Below, piece after piece: positions 15,994 through 25,096 of a DNA stretch of 64,000 nucleotides. Numbering within the stretch: the first letter of the stretch is position 1; each line of letters opens with the position of its first letter. The notes beneath the pieces are model-generated. The model saw nothing but the letters and a program-made list of their open reading frames with translations, had not been told where the DNA came from and did no database searches. The position numbers and the translations under genes are program-made. This DNA comes from GCA-003244245 sp963823755 (GTDB taxonomy: Bacteria; Actinomycetota; Actinomycetes; Mycobacteriales; Pseudonocardiaceae), in contig CAWGMP010000017.1 in the NCBI GenBank assembly GCA_963823755.1, positions 496,001-560,000 of the forward strand, read 5' to 3'.

Positions 15994-18709
15994 TCAGCTC
16001 GGGCAAGTGTTCTGGTATGGCAATCCGGGGATGTAGCGCGTCCACTCGTCGGGACCGAGGCCGCCGCGCGTGAAAGAGCAGGCGCGCTCCACGGCGTGGT
16101 CAAAGAGGTCGTTGATACCCGTGAGGTCCCACAACCGCACGGTCGCATCGTTGCTGGCGGTGGCCAGGGTGTGCCCGTCGGGGGCAAACGCCACCGAGAA
16201 CACCGCAGCGTTGTGGCCGGTCAGGGGTGGGCCCAGGGGGCTGGGGTGGGCGCGGTCGCTCAGGTCCCACAACCGCACAGTGTGGTCGTTGCTGGCGGTG
16301 GCCAGGGTGTGCCCGTCGGGGGCAAACGCCACCGAGGACACCTCGCTGGTGTGGCCGGTCAGGGGTGGGCCCAGGGGGCTGGGGTGGGCGCGGTCGCTCA
16401 GGTCCCACAACCGCACAGTGTGGTCGTTGCTGGCGGTGGCCAGGGTGTGCCCGTCGGGGGCAAACGCCACCGAGGACACCTCGCTGGTGTGGCCGGTCAG
16501 GGGTGGGCCCAGGGGGCTGGGGTGGGCGCGGTCGCTCAGGTCCCACAACCGCACAGTCCGGTCGTAGCTGGCGGTGGCCAGGGTGTGCCCGTCGGGGGCA
16601 AACGCCACCGAGAACACCCCGCTGGTGTGGCCGGTCAGGATGCTGGAGTAGAGGGTGGTGGTGCGGTTGGTGACTAAGCTGGCGTGGGTTTCCCCGCTGG
16701 GGTTGATGCGATGGGCCGCGAGGCTGAGTTTCACCGCAGTGAGCGGATCGGAACCGGCGAGGCTGTTAGCTTGGGTGATGAGCAGGCGGGCGGTGGCAAC
16801 GTGTAGCTGTTGCTGGGCGGTATGTTGTTGGTTGACCGCGATGCCTGCTGCTATCAGCGCACCACACAGCAGTATGGAGAGCACGGTGAGGGCGCGCCTG
16901 CGGCGGGAGCGGTCGTAGCGGACGCTGGTGTGTAAGAAGTCACGGGCCCTCAGGCTGGTGTCGACTCGATCGGTGACCAGCACTCGGTGTCGTAGGCACA
17001 GCCCTCGTGACGGGCTGTGCCGTTGTGATGGTGATGCGCTGCCCGCGGACAGTCGGGCGCCGGTGTCGGTGACTGCGGCGGCAAGTTGGCCCCCGCTCCA
17101 CAACCGCTCGCGTGGGTAGCCGTTGTCATGCCATTGTGCGGCGGCCTGCTCGACCGCGCGTCGGGCGCGCAGGGCCGACGTGTTCTCAGCAATCGCTTGG
17201 GCCAGCGGGGGCCAGGCGGACAGGAATGCCTCGTGGGCGACGCCGATCACGACGGTGTCGTTGGTGGTGTCGGTGGTGAGCAGCCGCCGCGTGACGAAGG
17301 CGTCGAGCTCGGTGACCACCGGTGTCGGCAGGTCCTCGCGGGGGAATCCGCCACCGGGTGGGACGGCCTTGTTCGTCCACGGTGACCAGCCGCAGCAACC
17401 CGGCGATCACCTCCTCGCGGCTACGGCCTCCAGCGTGGACGGCGTGGGCCAGTGCCGCGTCGGCGTGGCGAATCAGCGCCCCCTGTACCCCGCCGAGCTG
17501 GTCATAGCGGGTACTGGACAGGCTTCCGCCGCGGGTGACGCCCTGCGCGAGCTGGGACAGGGTGAAGGCCAGCAGGGGCAGGGCTTCCCCGCTGTCGGTG
17601 TCCTCGACCAACCGGTCGGCCAGGCCCTCGTCCAGATCGATCCCGGCCAGCTGGGCGGGGTTCTCGATCACCGCGCGCAGCGCCTCGCGGCGCAGCGGCC
17701 GTAGGGGGTAAATGGTCGTGGACAGGTTGGCCAACCCCGGGTCACCGAGCAGTTGGTCGAGGAACTCTGGCCGTAGGGTGCCCAGCACCTGCACGGGACC
17801 GGTCAGCGCCGAGCGCACCAGCGTCACAAACCGGTCCCGCTCCGCGGGGGCGGTCTGGGTCAGTAGCTCCTCGAACTGGTCCACCACCACCAGCAGGTGC
17901 TGCTGCGGACCGCTAGGGTCAGCCAGCAGCAGCTCATCAGCCAGCCCGGTCAACCCGCTGTTCTCGAACCGGTGGTGGACATACTCCATCGTCCAGTCCA
18001 ACCCGATCCGCCGTGCTGATCCAGCCAGTACCCGGGCCAGCGCCCCGAGTGGGTCAGCACCCGGCAGCATCGGCGCCAAGGTCCGCCAGCCCGGCTCACC
18101 GGCCATCACCGGCAGCAGCCCGGCCCGGACCAGCGAGGACTTGCCGCACCCTGACGGGCCCACCACCAGCAGCGCCGTCCCCTCAGCAGCGGATCGCAGG
18201 AACTCCTCGAGCTGCTTAGTCTCCTTCGCGCGGCCGAAGAACACCCGGTGCCAGTCGATGTCCAACGGGCGCAGCCCCGGGAACGGACAACGATCATCCG
18301 GCCAGCCGGCACCCCCGGCAGCATCGATCCGCCGCAACGCCTCGGCCACCGCAGCCCGAGCCCCCACCGGGTCCCGCACCCCACCGGTGTCTTGGACTTC
18401 GGTCAGCAGTGGATGGGTGACATCGGGCTCACCCCGCAACGGCAGCAGCCGGCTGCCCCGCGACTGCGCGACAGCAACCTCGGCCGTACACCAGGTGGAC
18501 GCCAGATAAGCTGAGGTCACCACGCACACCACCGCATCAGCCCAGCGCAACCGCTCCTGCAACCGGCCACGCCACTGCTCGCCCACCGCGATGCCATCAC
18601 GCAGGTCCTGATCGAGGCATGCCTCGTGGCCGGTCTCGATCAGCCACCGATGCACGTCGCAGGCCAGCGCAAGATCCTCACTGGCGTGGCTGACGAATAC
18701 CCTGGCCAC
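15994..18709 (-). pseudogene. TIR-STAND-WD40 gene, frameshifted, 4 WD40 repeats
   Basis: The GTG start at 18709 follows GAGAGGAG. Order: TIR (VARVFVSHASEDLALAC; GEQW with the NADase-type Glu; STWCTAEV), STAND ATPase (Walker A GPSGCGKSSLVRAG, Walker B LLVVVDQFEELL), arm and winged-helix region, TM helix (ALTVLSILLCGALIAAGIAV), four WD40 repeats and the tail CSFTRGGLGPDEWTRYIPGLPY. Near 17335-17342 the coding strand has five C where the intact paralogue at 25.1 kb has four, which shifts the frame and stops it at 17186; the rest reads on from 17319. Either inactivated, phase-variable at the C-tract, or a consensus error. Confidence 0.85.
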
Positions 18710-19080
18710 CTGCTCCTCTCCCACTAGCCGTCCGCCAACGAGCAACAATCCGGGCACAGCACCGCCACCGACCGCGCCGTGCCGCCCTCGGTCACCCGGC
18801 CAGATTCCCATACGAGAGACACCATCCAAACGACCGGAGGTCGATCACAAAGCGAGCTGCCCTGGGCAGTGGTGATCGCGACCGGTAAAGACCAGCGTCG
18901 TCGGTGGCTTCCTCGTCGGAGTGAACGACTGGGCAGCCTGGCGCTCATCGCTGGCTGAGGCTGTGGTTCGCGGTGCAGCCCTCCTCGATACCTGGAGCCG
19001 AGGCCGTCCGGCCGGGCCGCGACCGAGCACGGCCCGCCAGGGCCGCGCGCAGCGTCGTGGTCCCGGCCGCACGGCCAAAC
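18710..19080 (-). promoter_or_regulatory. Conserved upstream region of the TIR-STAND gene
   Basis: The minus-strand sequence of 18840-19080 is similar to 23036-23278, upstream of the other TIR-STAND copy, for example the shared GCGCGCGGCCCTGGCGGGCC. Similarity resumes at ATGGGAATC...GGGTGACCGA nearer the genes. The duplication therefore included ~350 bp of leader. Conservation of non-coding DNA suggests a promoter or regulatory RNA but may only reflect a recent duplication. Confidence 0.5.
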
Positions 19081-19355
19081 GGTTACGTCACGAAGTGAAG
19101 TACGCGCCGCCGCTGGCGGCGCGCTTGATCCCTATAAAGGGGAATTCGGCAACACACTGTGGGACCAAACACGACCGTCGCCGATGTCAACGTTGTTCGT
19201 CCTGCGGGCGCTCCACATCGATGCTTCCGGCGTGTCGGCGTTGCTGGGCGGGGATGGGGGGCGGTTGTGCGGGTTTCCGGAGCTTCGGCACGTATTCGGC
19301 ACAGCTACCCGTAGACGCCCGGTCAGAACCAGACACCACCGGACAGACCAAAGAT

Positions 19356-19390
19356 CGGCCCCTGACCATGTTCCTACTGGTCAGGGGCCG
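19356..19390 (-). terminator. Intrinsic terminator after the tRNA-Tyr-like gene
   Basis: CGGCCCCTGACCA (19356-19368) pairs perfectly with TGGTCAGGGGCCG (19378-19390), loop 9 nt. On the minus strand the stem is followed by ATCTTT. It lies 13 bp beyond the tRNA 3' end. Confidence 0.75.
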
Positions 19391-19403
19391 TTTTGGCTGG
19401 TGT

Positions 19404-19485
19404 GGCGGGTCAAGGATTCGAACCTTGGAAGGCATCAGCCGACGGATTTACCGTCCGCTCCCATTGGCCGCTCGGGCAACCCGCC
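19404..19485 (-). tRNA. tRNA-Tyr(GTA)-like gene with a G at position 33
   Basis: Full class II cloverleaf on the minus strand. Acceptor GGCGGGT/ACCCGCC with discriminator A; D arm CCCGAGCGGCCAATGGG; anticodon stem GCGGA/TCCGT; loop CGGTAAA; long variable arm GGCTGATGCCTTCC; T arm CAAGG-TTCGAAT-CCTTG. The loop has G where U33 is nearly universal (expected CTGTAAA), giving anticodon GTA in an abnormal loop. Followed by an intrinsic terminator. It lies between the inverted TIR-STAND genes. May be non-functional or a decoy copy; a sequencing error at one base is possible. Confidence 0.75.
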
Positions 19486-19903
19486 TGGAGGCCCGCCACA
19501 CCGGTCGGCAGGAGCTCTATGTCTATGCAAGCTAAGCCACCGACTGATGGCGACTCTAAACCTTTGAAAGACCAGAGTCATGCCGGCACCAAAAAAGGGC
19601 TCTACTGCTCTACATGTGGGTGGTGGGGGTGTGGTAGGGGAGGTGGAGGTTGACGGGCCCGCAGGCGAGCATGACGGTGGCCAGGGCAGCTTCGGCGGTG
19701 TGGAAGCCGTAGGCGCGTCGGATGATGAGTCGAACTTTGTTGTTCAGTCCTTCGTGGCGTCCGTTGGACAGGCCACGGTCGATGGCGGCGGTGATGCCGT
19801 CTCGATGTTTCCGGATAGTCCCGGCTGTTTTCACGAATTCTGGGATTCGGCTGCGTTGTGCTTTCAAACACCAGCGGTCGAGGAGGGTGTTGGTGGTGTC
19901 GGT

Positions 19904-21492
19904 GTAGCTATTCAGCAGGGTTGGGCCGCTGGTGGTAGCCAGGCTCCGGTGGTGAACAGTTGGTAGAGGATGTCGTAGTGGTCTAGTCCCCACTTGGTGG
20001 CGGTGGATAGGTAGGACTGCACGATGGCGAAGTCGGTGAGTCCTTGCAGGGTGCGCCAGGCGCCGCCGGAGGTGCGTTGCTGGACTTTGACGGGTCGGAC
20101 GTCGCGTTCTGCTTGGTTGTTGGTGAAGGGCACGGCAAGGTCGACCACGAAGCGCAGGATCATGTCTTCGTGGGTGCGGAAGCGCTGGGCCAGTGTCAGC
20201 GCGTCGGCGGCCAGCGGTCCGGCGCGGGCGCTGTTGGTGGTGATGCCCAGGGCGGTGGCGCCGTGGTAGCGGTTGCGGATGGTGGCCGGTGTCTGGGGGT
20301 CCAGGGTGGTCTGCCCGGCGGCGCGGGCGGCTGCGACGGCGGTGTTCGCCTCGGTCAAAGTGGTGGCCATCGCGGTCGCCCACAGCTGTGTTTCGGGGTC
20401 GGCGGTGTGGATCGCGCGAAGATCACGAAGGAGGTGCGCGCCGCACCAAGCGTGGTGCGCGTCGATCAGGTGGGTGTAGCCGGCGTAGCCATCGCGCACG
20501 ATGGTGCCGGTGTACCCAGGCAGGATGGCCCCGGCGTCGATGTCGGCAGCGCTGCGCCCGCCGGTGTGCATCGCGGTCAGAAACGGGGTGGCTGCGACAT
20601 GCACATACTCCAGCCCACCCGCGGCACGGCCGGGGGTCTCATCCACGTGGAGCACCCCCACGCCGCGCAGCAGCTCGCGTACCCGGGGCAGGAACGTGGA
20701 CTCCAGCAGCTGGGCGGCCCGATGCCGGATGGTGGCCACAAAACCGGTCGAGACCCCCACCCCGAGCATCGAGCGCATCAGGTGCGCGGCGCGGGCCACC
20801 GGCAGGTAATGAGCACACACCAGCTCCGCGGCACGGGCCAGCACACGCGGCCCATACTGCACACGGGCGGGCGCACACCCCGGCGCAGCCCCGCCCGGCC
20901 CGACCCCCGCACCCGGGACAGGCCCTGGTGAGGATCTGGTACTCGGTCACCCGCGGCGCCGGTGGCGGGGGCACCTCCACCACCTGCCAGCGCTGCACTC
21001 CGAGCACCGGCGCCCCCGACACATCCGCACCGCAGCTCCCGCAGCAGCCCGGATCGCAGATGATGATCTCATCCGGGTCATCCACCAGCGGCATCGTCGA
21101 TCCCGGATCTCCGGGCTGCTTACCCGGCCGGCGCCCTGAGGATCTCCGCGAGGAACGCCGCGTCGGCTTACGATACGGCGAATCCGACGACGGTGGCCGA
21201 CCCGAGGTCGACGAGTCGGCACCCAGCCGCCGCTCCAACTCCGCGATCCGCCGCTCCGCAGCAGCAATCTGGTGATCCTTGGCCGCGATCACCTCCCGCA
21301 GAGCCGCGTTGGCCTCCGCCAACTCCACGACCAGCGCGCGCAGCTCCTCCACCGAGGTGGGAAGGCTCGCAGCCGGACCGCCGGACACACCACCACATGA
21401 TCAGCATCAGCCAACAAAGATCAAGCCGACACACCGCAGCCCTCACAGACAGCTCAGCAGCCACTCCCGTCCCGGGCCTGCTGAATAGCTAC
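19904..21492 (-). mobile_element. IS66-family insertion sequence with 8-bp target duplication
   Basis: Perfect 16-bp terminal inverted repeats GTAGCTATTCAGCAGG (19904-19919) and CCTGCTGAATAGCTAC (21477-21492), flanked by identical 8-bp repeats GTGTCGGT (19896-19903 and 21493-21500), the target duplication size typical of IS66. Inserted in the ISL3 transposase; removing it and one repeat rejoins the ISL3 frame. Confidence 0.9.
19912..21388 (-). pseudogene. IS66 transposase, one frameshift
   Basis: N-terminal half (from 21388): leucine-zipper-like region ELAEANAALREVIAAKDHQI...ERRLGADSSTSGRPPSSD, then Zn-binding CCGSCGADVSG and CPGCGG. C-terminal half (from 20862): YGPRVLARAAELVCAHYLPV, VLHVDETPG, GYAGYTHL, HLLRDL and FTNNQAERDVRPVK, the IS66 catalytic core. 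The two halves are out of frame by one base near 20870-20910, a GC-rich run. A single TnpC-type protein is expected; TnpA and TnpB are absent. Confidence 0.82.
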
Positions 21493-21752
21493 GTGTCGGT
21501 GTCCAGGTCCCCAGCGAACACCGCACGGAAGGATTCCTTGAGTTGGTAGGCCCGCCACAGTGCTCCACCGGATTTTTTGATCTCGCGTAGCGTGCCGGTC
21601 TGGTCGGCGTTGAGGTCATCGGGGTTTTTCAGCAGCGCCCAGCGAGCTCCTTTGTATTTCTTCGCGATGGTCTTGTCCCGCAGCCGCCGGGCTGACTGCC
21701 ACACCTGCCGACGTACCGCGTCCAGAGCCTCGGTGACCAGCTTGACCAGGTG

Positions 21753-21786
21753 AAACGCGTTATGTCGACGTCGACATAACGCGTTT
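21753..21786. repeat. 34-bp perfect palindrome beside the MITE
   Basis: Centred on TCGAC/GTCGA, with arms AAACGCGTTATGTCGAC and its exact complement. The arm repeats the TTATGxCGAC motif of the adjacent transposon ends and AAACGC of the target, so it may be a recombination by-product or a binding site of the recombinase. Confidence 0.8.
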
Positions 21787-22181
21787 TATGCCGACCTCCG
21801 GATTATGCCGACCGGGCAGAGTGCACACGCCGTTTACCCTGGTCAGAAGAGTGGACGAGGGCTATGGAGTCGGCATAATCCGGGCTGTGTGGGTGAGACC
21901 TCCTTCTTCAGATCGCGCTCTCGGAGAAAGGAGGCAACGATGACTGCTCACGAGACATCGAGACCAGCCACCCAAATCTGCCTGCGCGTCGACCTCTCCC
22001 TCGAACAGCAGGCCGTGGCTCGAACGATGCCCCCGAACCCAAGTCTGGGGGGTACCGCGCCCCCCAACGCCCTTACTCGCCTTCCTGGAGCACCTGTGGT
22101 TATGCCGACCTCACCACCGCGGGCACCGCCACCACCAGCACCTATCGGCCGGACATCGGCATAATCCGGAGGTCGGCATAA
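21786..22181. mobile_element. MITE-like element with 26-bp terminal inverted repeats
   Basis: Ends 21786-21811 and 22156-22181 are perfect complements (TTATGCCGACCTCCGGATTA...). Each end contains the motif TTATGCCGA twice, and two further internal copies lie near 21865 and 22100. Outside, AAACGC occurs on both sides as possible target duplication. It interrupts the ISL3 gene between ICFDAF and HLVKL. Internally a good SD (AAAGGAGG) precedes a short frame (21941-22164, MTAHETSRPATQICLRVDLS...) that looks like the start of a larger protein, so this is probably an internally deleted derivative of a recombinase-type transposon. Confidence 0.7.
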
Positions 22182-22775
22182 AACGCATCGAAGCAGATCG
22201 TGGCACCCGGGGCGCGGGTACGGACCGACTTCGCGAACGCAGGACCCAGAGCCATCGACACCGCCTCGATTCCCTCGGTTTCCTTCTCACCCACCTCGTC
22301 GAAGAACGCATTCAACGTCTCGGTGTCCTTCCCGGCCTTCCCCCACACAATCTTCCCGGTGACGTGATTCGACACCAACGTCAGGTAATGGTGATGCTTC
22401 TTCCACGAGATCTCATCGACCCCGATATCCACCAACCCGGACAGCCGTTCAGGATCCAGTTCATCGGCGGTCACACGCTGTGCAATCACCCCCACCGTGC
22501 GCCACCCGATCCGCATGAACTCACCAATCGTCTTCTTATCGGCTTTCGTGACCAGCCACGCCACCATCTGCTCGACATCCCTGGTGAACCCCGACCCCGG
22601 CCGCGCAAACGGCACCCCCTCGGCAACCACGCCGTGCTCCGGGCAGCGCAACCGCCGCCGACGCACCCTGACCCGACACACCCGACCACACAGATCCAGA
22701 TGCCGCCACGACGAGTCCACCTCCCGCGTGTCATAGCGATACCTTGTCCGAAACTCACAGTGCGGGCAGACCAGC

Positions 22776-22826
22776 TGCCTAAGGATCAGAAGGTTGGGAG
22801 TTCGAATCTCTTCGGGCGCGCAGGTC
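22776..22826 (+). pseudogene. 3' half of a tRNA (Arg-like) gene
   Basis: CTAAGGATCAGAAGGTT, then the T-arm GGGAG-TTCGAAT-CTCTT and acceptor strand CGGGCGCGCA, without a 5' half. The layout is that of actinomycete tRNA-Arg(ACG), but the anticodon region reads CTAAGGA, so identity is uncertain. It abuts the truncated N-terminus of the ISL3 gene and is probably another att scar. Confidence 0.5.
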
Positions 22827-22859
22827 ATCAGAGGGGTGTAGGTTCTCGGCCCGCCTCTG

Positions 22860-23278
22860 GGAGTCTCAATGGGTCTCAATTCCCCCCAGATTCACCGCCG
22901 ACCGCCGCTAGCTCACTCAGCACCGCAGCACGTCACAACGCGTTGCCGAATAAGCCTCTATGGGATCTGATGGATCAAGGCTGCCGGCTGCGCCGGTGCG
23001 TATCCACCTCGTGCGGTAGGCCATCTGGTCGTCCGTCCGGACCACGACACTGCGCGCGGCCCTGGCGGGCCGTGCTTGTCGCGGCCGGGCCGGACGGCAG
23101 CTCCTGGCATCCGGGGAGCGTGGTAGCGCAGGTGACGGCGTCTGTCAGTGCTGAGTGCGCCAGGCAGCACAGTTCTTGGCTTCACGAGGGAGCACCGACG
23201 ATGCCGGTCTCTTGCCCGCCCGCGATCGTCGCCGCTTAGCTTCGTTGCTGCTCGCTTCGTGATCGAGCTTCCCCTCTC
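22860..23278 (+). promoter_or_regulatory. Conserved upstream region of the intact TIR-STAND gene
   Basis: 23036-23278 resembles the complement of 18840-19080 upstream of the other copy. An IS3 insertion now separates it from the last 230 bp of leader, so any promoter here has been moved 1.6 kb away from its gene. Confidence 0.45.
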
Positions 23279-23344
23279 TGTCAGGATCTAGTGAGACAGT
23301 TTGGTGCCAGCGGTTCACAGTAGGGGGCGTGATCGGAGATCCTG

Positions 23345-23824
23345 GTGTTTGTGTCAACGGAGGAGCGTGGCGGTGCGACCGGCGGTGGCGGAGGGGAGTG
23401 GGTCGCCTCGCCGTCGGGGCCGCGGTCGGCGGAGGGACCGTCGCCGCGTCCATCGCGTCGCTCGTTTAGTCCGGAGTACAAGCTGGCGATTGTCACGGAG
23501 TATGAGAATGCGCCGAATGGGGAGAAGGGCGCGATTCTACGCCGGGAGGGTTTGTATTTGTCGCATGTGATTGAGTGGACCCGTGCCCGTGACGCGGGGG
23601 CACTGGAAGGGGTGGCCGATTCCCGGCGGTCGGAGAAACGACCGAAAAGGTCGGTGGAGGCCGCCGAGTTGGAACGGCTCCGCGCTCGGAACGCGAAACT
23701 CGAAGCAGAGTTGAAGAACACCCGGACCGCGTTGGACATCATGGGAAAAGCACACGCGCTGGTGGAGCAGCTGTCCGAGAGCGCGGACGACCAACAACCA
23801 CCGACGCCGCCGAAGACATCCTGA
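23345..23824 (+). CDS. IS3-type OrfA (helix-turn-helix)
   Basis: 159 aa as opened; translation may start later. RRSFSPEYKLAIVTEYENA is the usual OrfA HTH start. EAAELERLRARNAKLEAELK is the leucine zipper. It ends in another frame from OrfB, so an OrfAB fusion would need frameshifting near 23790-23824. Confidence 0.72.
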   Translation: MFVSTEERGGATGGGGGEWVASPSGPRSAEGPSPRPSRRSFSPEYKLAIVTEYENAPNGEKGAILRREGLYLSHVIEWTRARDAGALEGVADSRRSEKRPKRSVEAAELERLRARNAKLEAELKNTRTALDIMGKAHALVEQLSESADDQQPPTPPKTS

Positions 23825-23856
23825 ACACCGCGTTCACCGAGCTGCGGGCCGCGGAG

Positions 23857-24837
23857 GTGCCGATTGTCGTGGCGTGCGCGTTGACCGGACGGTCCCGGGC
23901 CACCCACTACCGGCGGGTTGACCCGCGCGGGGCGGCAGCGCTGGGACCGGTACACGGACCCTGGCTGCCACGGGGGCTGCCGCCCTCGACGATCACCGAC
24001 GACGAACGAGCCCGGGTCCTGGCGCTGCTGAACTCCGAGCCCTACCGTGACCTGGCGATTCCACAGGTGTGGGCCCGCGAGCTCGACGAGGGCCGCTACT
24101 GGTGCTCGGAGTCGAGCATGTATCGGATCGCCCGCGACGCCGGACAGAGCAGGGAACGACGGACCCAGGCCACCCACCCACCCCGGGTTCGTCCCGAGCT
24201 GGTCGCCCACGGCCCCAGCGAGGTGTGGAGCTGGGACATCACCGCGTTGAAAGGACCACAGAAAGGACAATGGTACAAACTCTACGTCGTGCTGGATATC
24301 TTCTCCCGCTATGTCACCGGGTGGCTCGTCGCCCACGCCGAGGACGCGGTCGTGGCGAAAGATTTCCTCGCCGAGGCGGTGGCCCGTAACCTCGTCATCC
24401 CGCACACGATCCACGCTGATCGAGGCGGTTCGATGACATCGAAACCGGTGTCCGAGATGATGATCGACCTCGGCATCTCCCGATCCCACTCACGGCCCCG
24501 GACATCGAATGATAACCCTTTCTCCGAGGCGCAGTTCAAGACCCTCAAATACGTGCCCGACTTCCCCGACCGGTTCGGCTGCCTCGCCGACACACGCGCG
24601 TTCTGCGACCGATTCTTCCCCGCCTACAACCACGAACACCGCCACTCCGGAATCGGCATGCACACCCCAGCCTCAGTCCACTACGGAACCGCAACCCAGA
24701 TCCGCGCACGACGCCAAGCCACCCTCGACCGCGCCCACGCACAACACCCCGAACGGTTCAACCACCGACCCCACCCACCATGCCTACCCGAGCACGCATG
24801 GATCAACCAACCCACCCAGCAACAGCCAACCCAGTAA
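23857..24837 (+). CDS. IS3-type OrfB transposase (rve core)
   Basis: 326 aa. DDE residues lie in WSWDITALKG, IHADRGGSM and FSEAQFKTLKY. The C-terminus HEHRHSGIGMHTPASVHYG is typical. No disruption seen, so the IS may still be active. The true N-terminus probably lies a little upstream of the GTG at 23857, in the OrfA overlap. Confidence 0.8.
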   Translation: MPIVVACALTGRSRATHYRRVDPRGAAALGPVHGPWLPRGLPPSTITDDERARVLALLNSEPYRDLAIPQVWARELDEGRYWCSESSMYRIARDAGQSRERRTQATHPPRVRPELVAHGPSEVWSWDITALKGPQKGQWYKLYVVLDIFSRYVTGWLVAHAEDAVVAKDFLAEAVARNLVIPHTIHADRGGSMTSKPVSEMMIDLGISRSHSRPRTSNDNPFSEAQFKTLKYVPDFPDRFGCLADTRAFCDRFFPAYNHEHRHSGIGMHTPASVHYGTATQIRARRQATLDRAHAQHPERFNHRPHPPCLPEHAWINQPTQQQPTQ

Positions 24838-25096
24838 GATCCACTGTCTCATTTGACTTGACAGCTACCGTTCGGTCGCGTGGACAGTTTTATCTGTATG
24901 GGAATCGGGGCGGGTGACCGACAGTGCTGGAGAGGGGGCCTGTGTGGGAGGTCTTTGTGCCTTCATACGCAAGGGGCACGGGCGTGGTTCAGAGTGGCTC
25001 GTTGCATGGACTGGGGTGTGCAGTGCACGGCCTGGGTGGTGGCGGTGTTGTCCCTGGATGATCTGTTGTCGGTGTGTGGCTGGCGGGGAGGTGTAG

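Larger units (their letters stand above)
19610..22770 (-). pseudogene. ISL3-family transposase split by IS66 and a MITE
   Basis: Three minus-strand pieces make one protein. N-terminal part (22181-22770): Zn-finger CPHCEFRTRY, CPEHGVV, DVEQMVAWLV, DIGVDEISWKKHHHYLT and ICFDAF. Middle (21501-21757): HLVKLVTEALDAVRRQVW...KGARWALLKNPDDL...LKESFRAVFAGDLD. C-terminal part (19610-19895): RIPEFVKTAGTIRKHRDGI and SNGRHEGLNNKVRLIIRRAYGF. These are ISL3 signatures in order. The extreme N-terminus is lost at the tRNA-like fragment at 22.8 kb. Confidence 0.83.
23279..24863 (+). mobile_element. IS3-family insertion sequence
   Basis: Ends are imperfect inverted repeats: TGTCAGGATCTAGTGAGACAG at the left and the complement of CTGTCTCATTTGACTTGACA at the right, both with the TGAGACAG core. 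It encodes orfA and orfB and lies in the leader of the intact TIR-STAND gene, so it may affect its expression. Confidence 0.75.

Noticed and set aside
19580..21275. Plus-strand frames over the ISL3/IS66 block
   Set aside because: Antisense to transposase genes identified by motifs on the minus strand.
22771..22879. N-terminal extension of the ISL3 transposase (MRPIETPRGG...)
   Set aside because: Comes from a tRNA-like fragment fused at the junction, not from transposase sequence.
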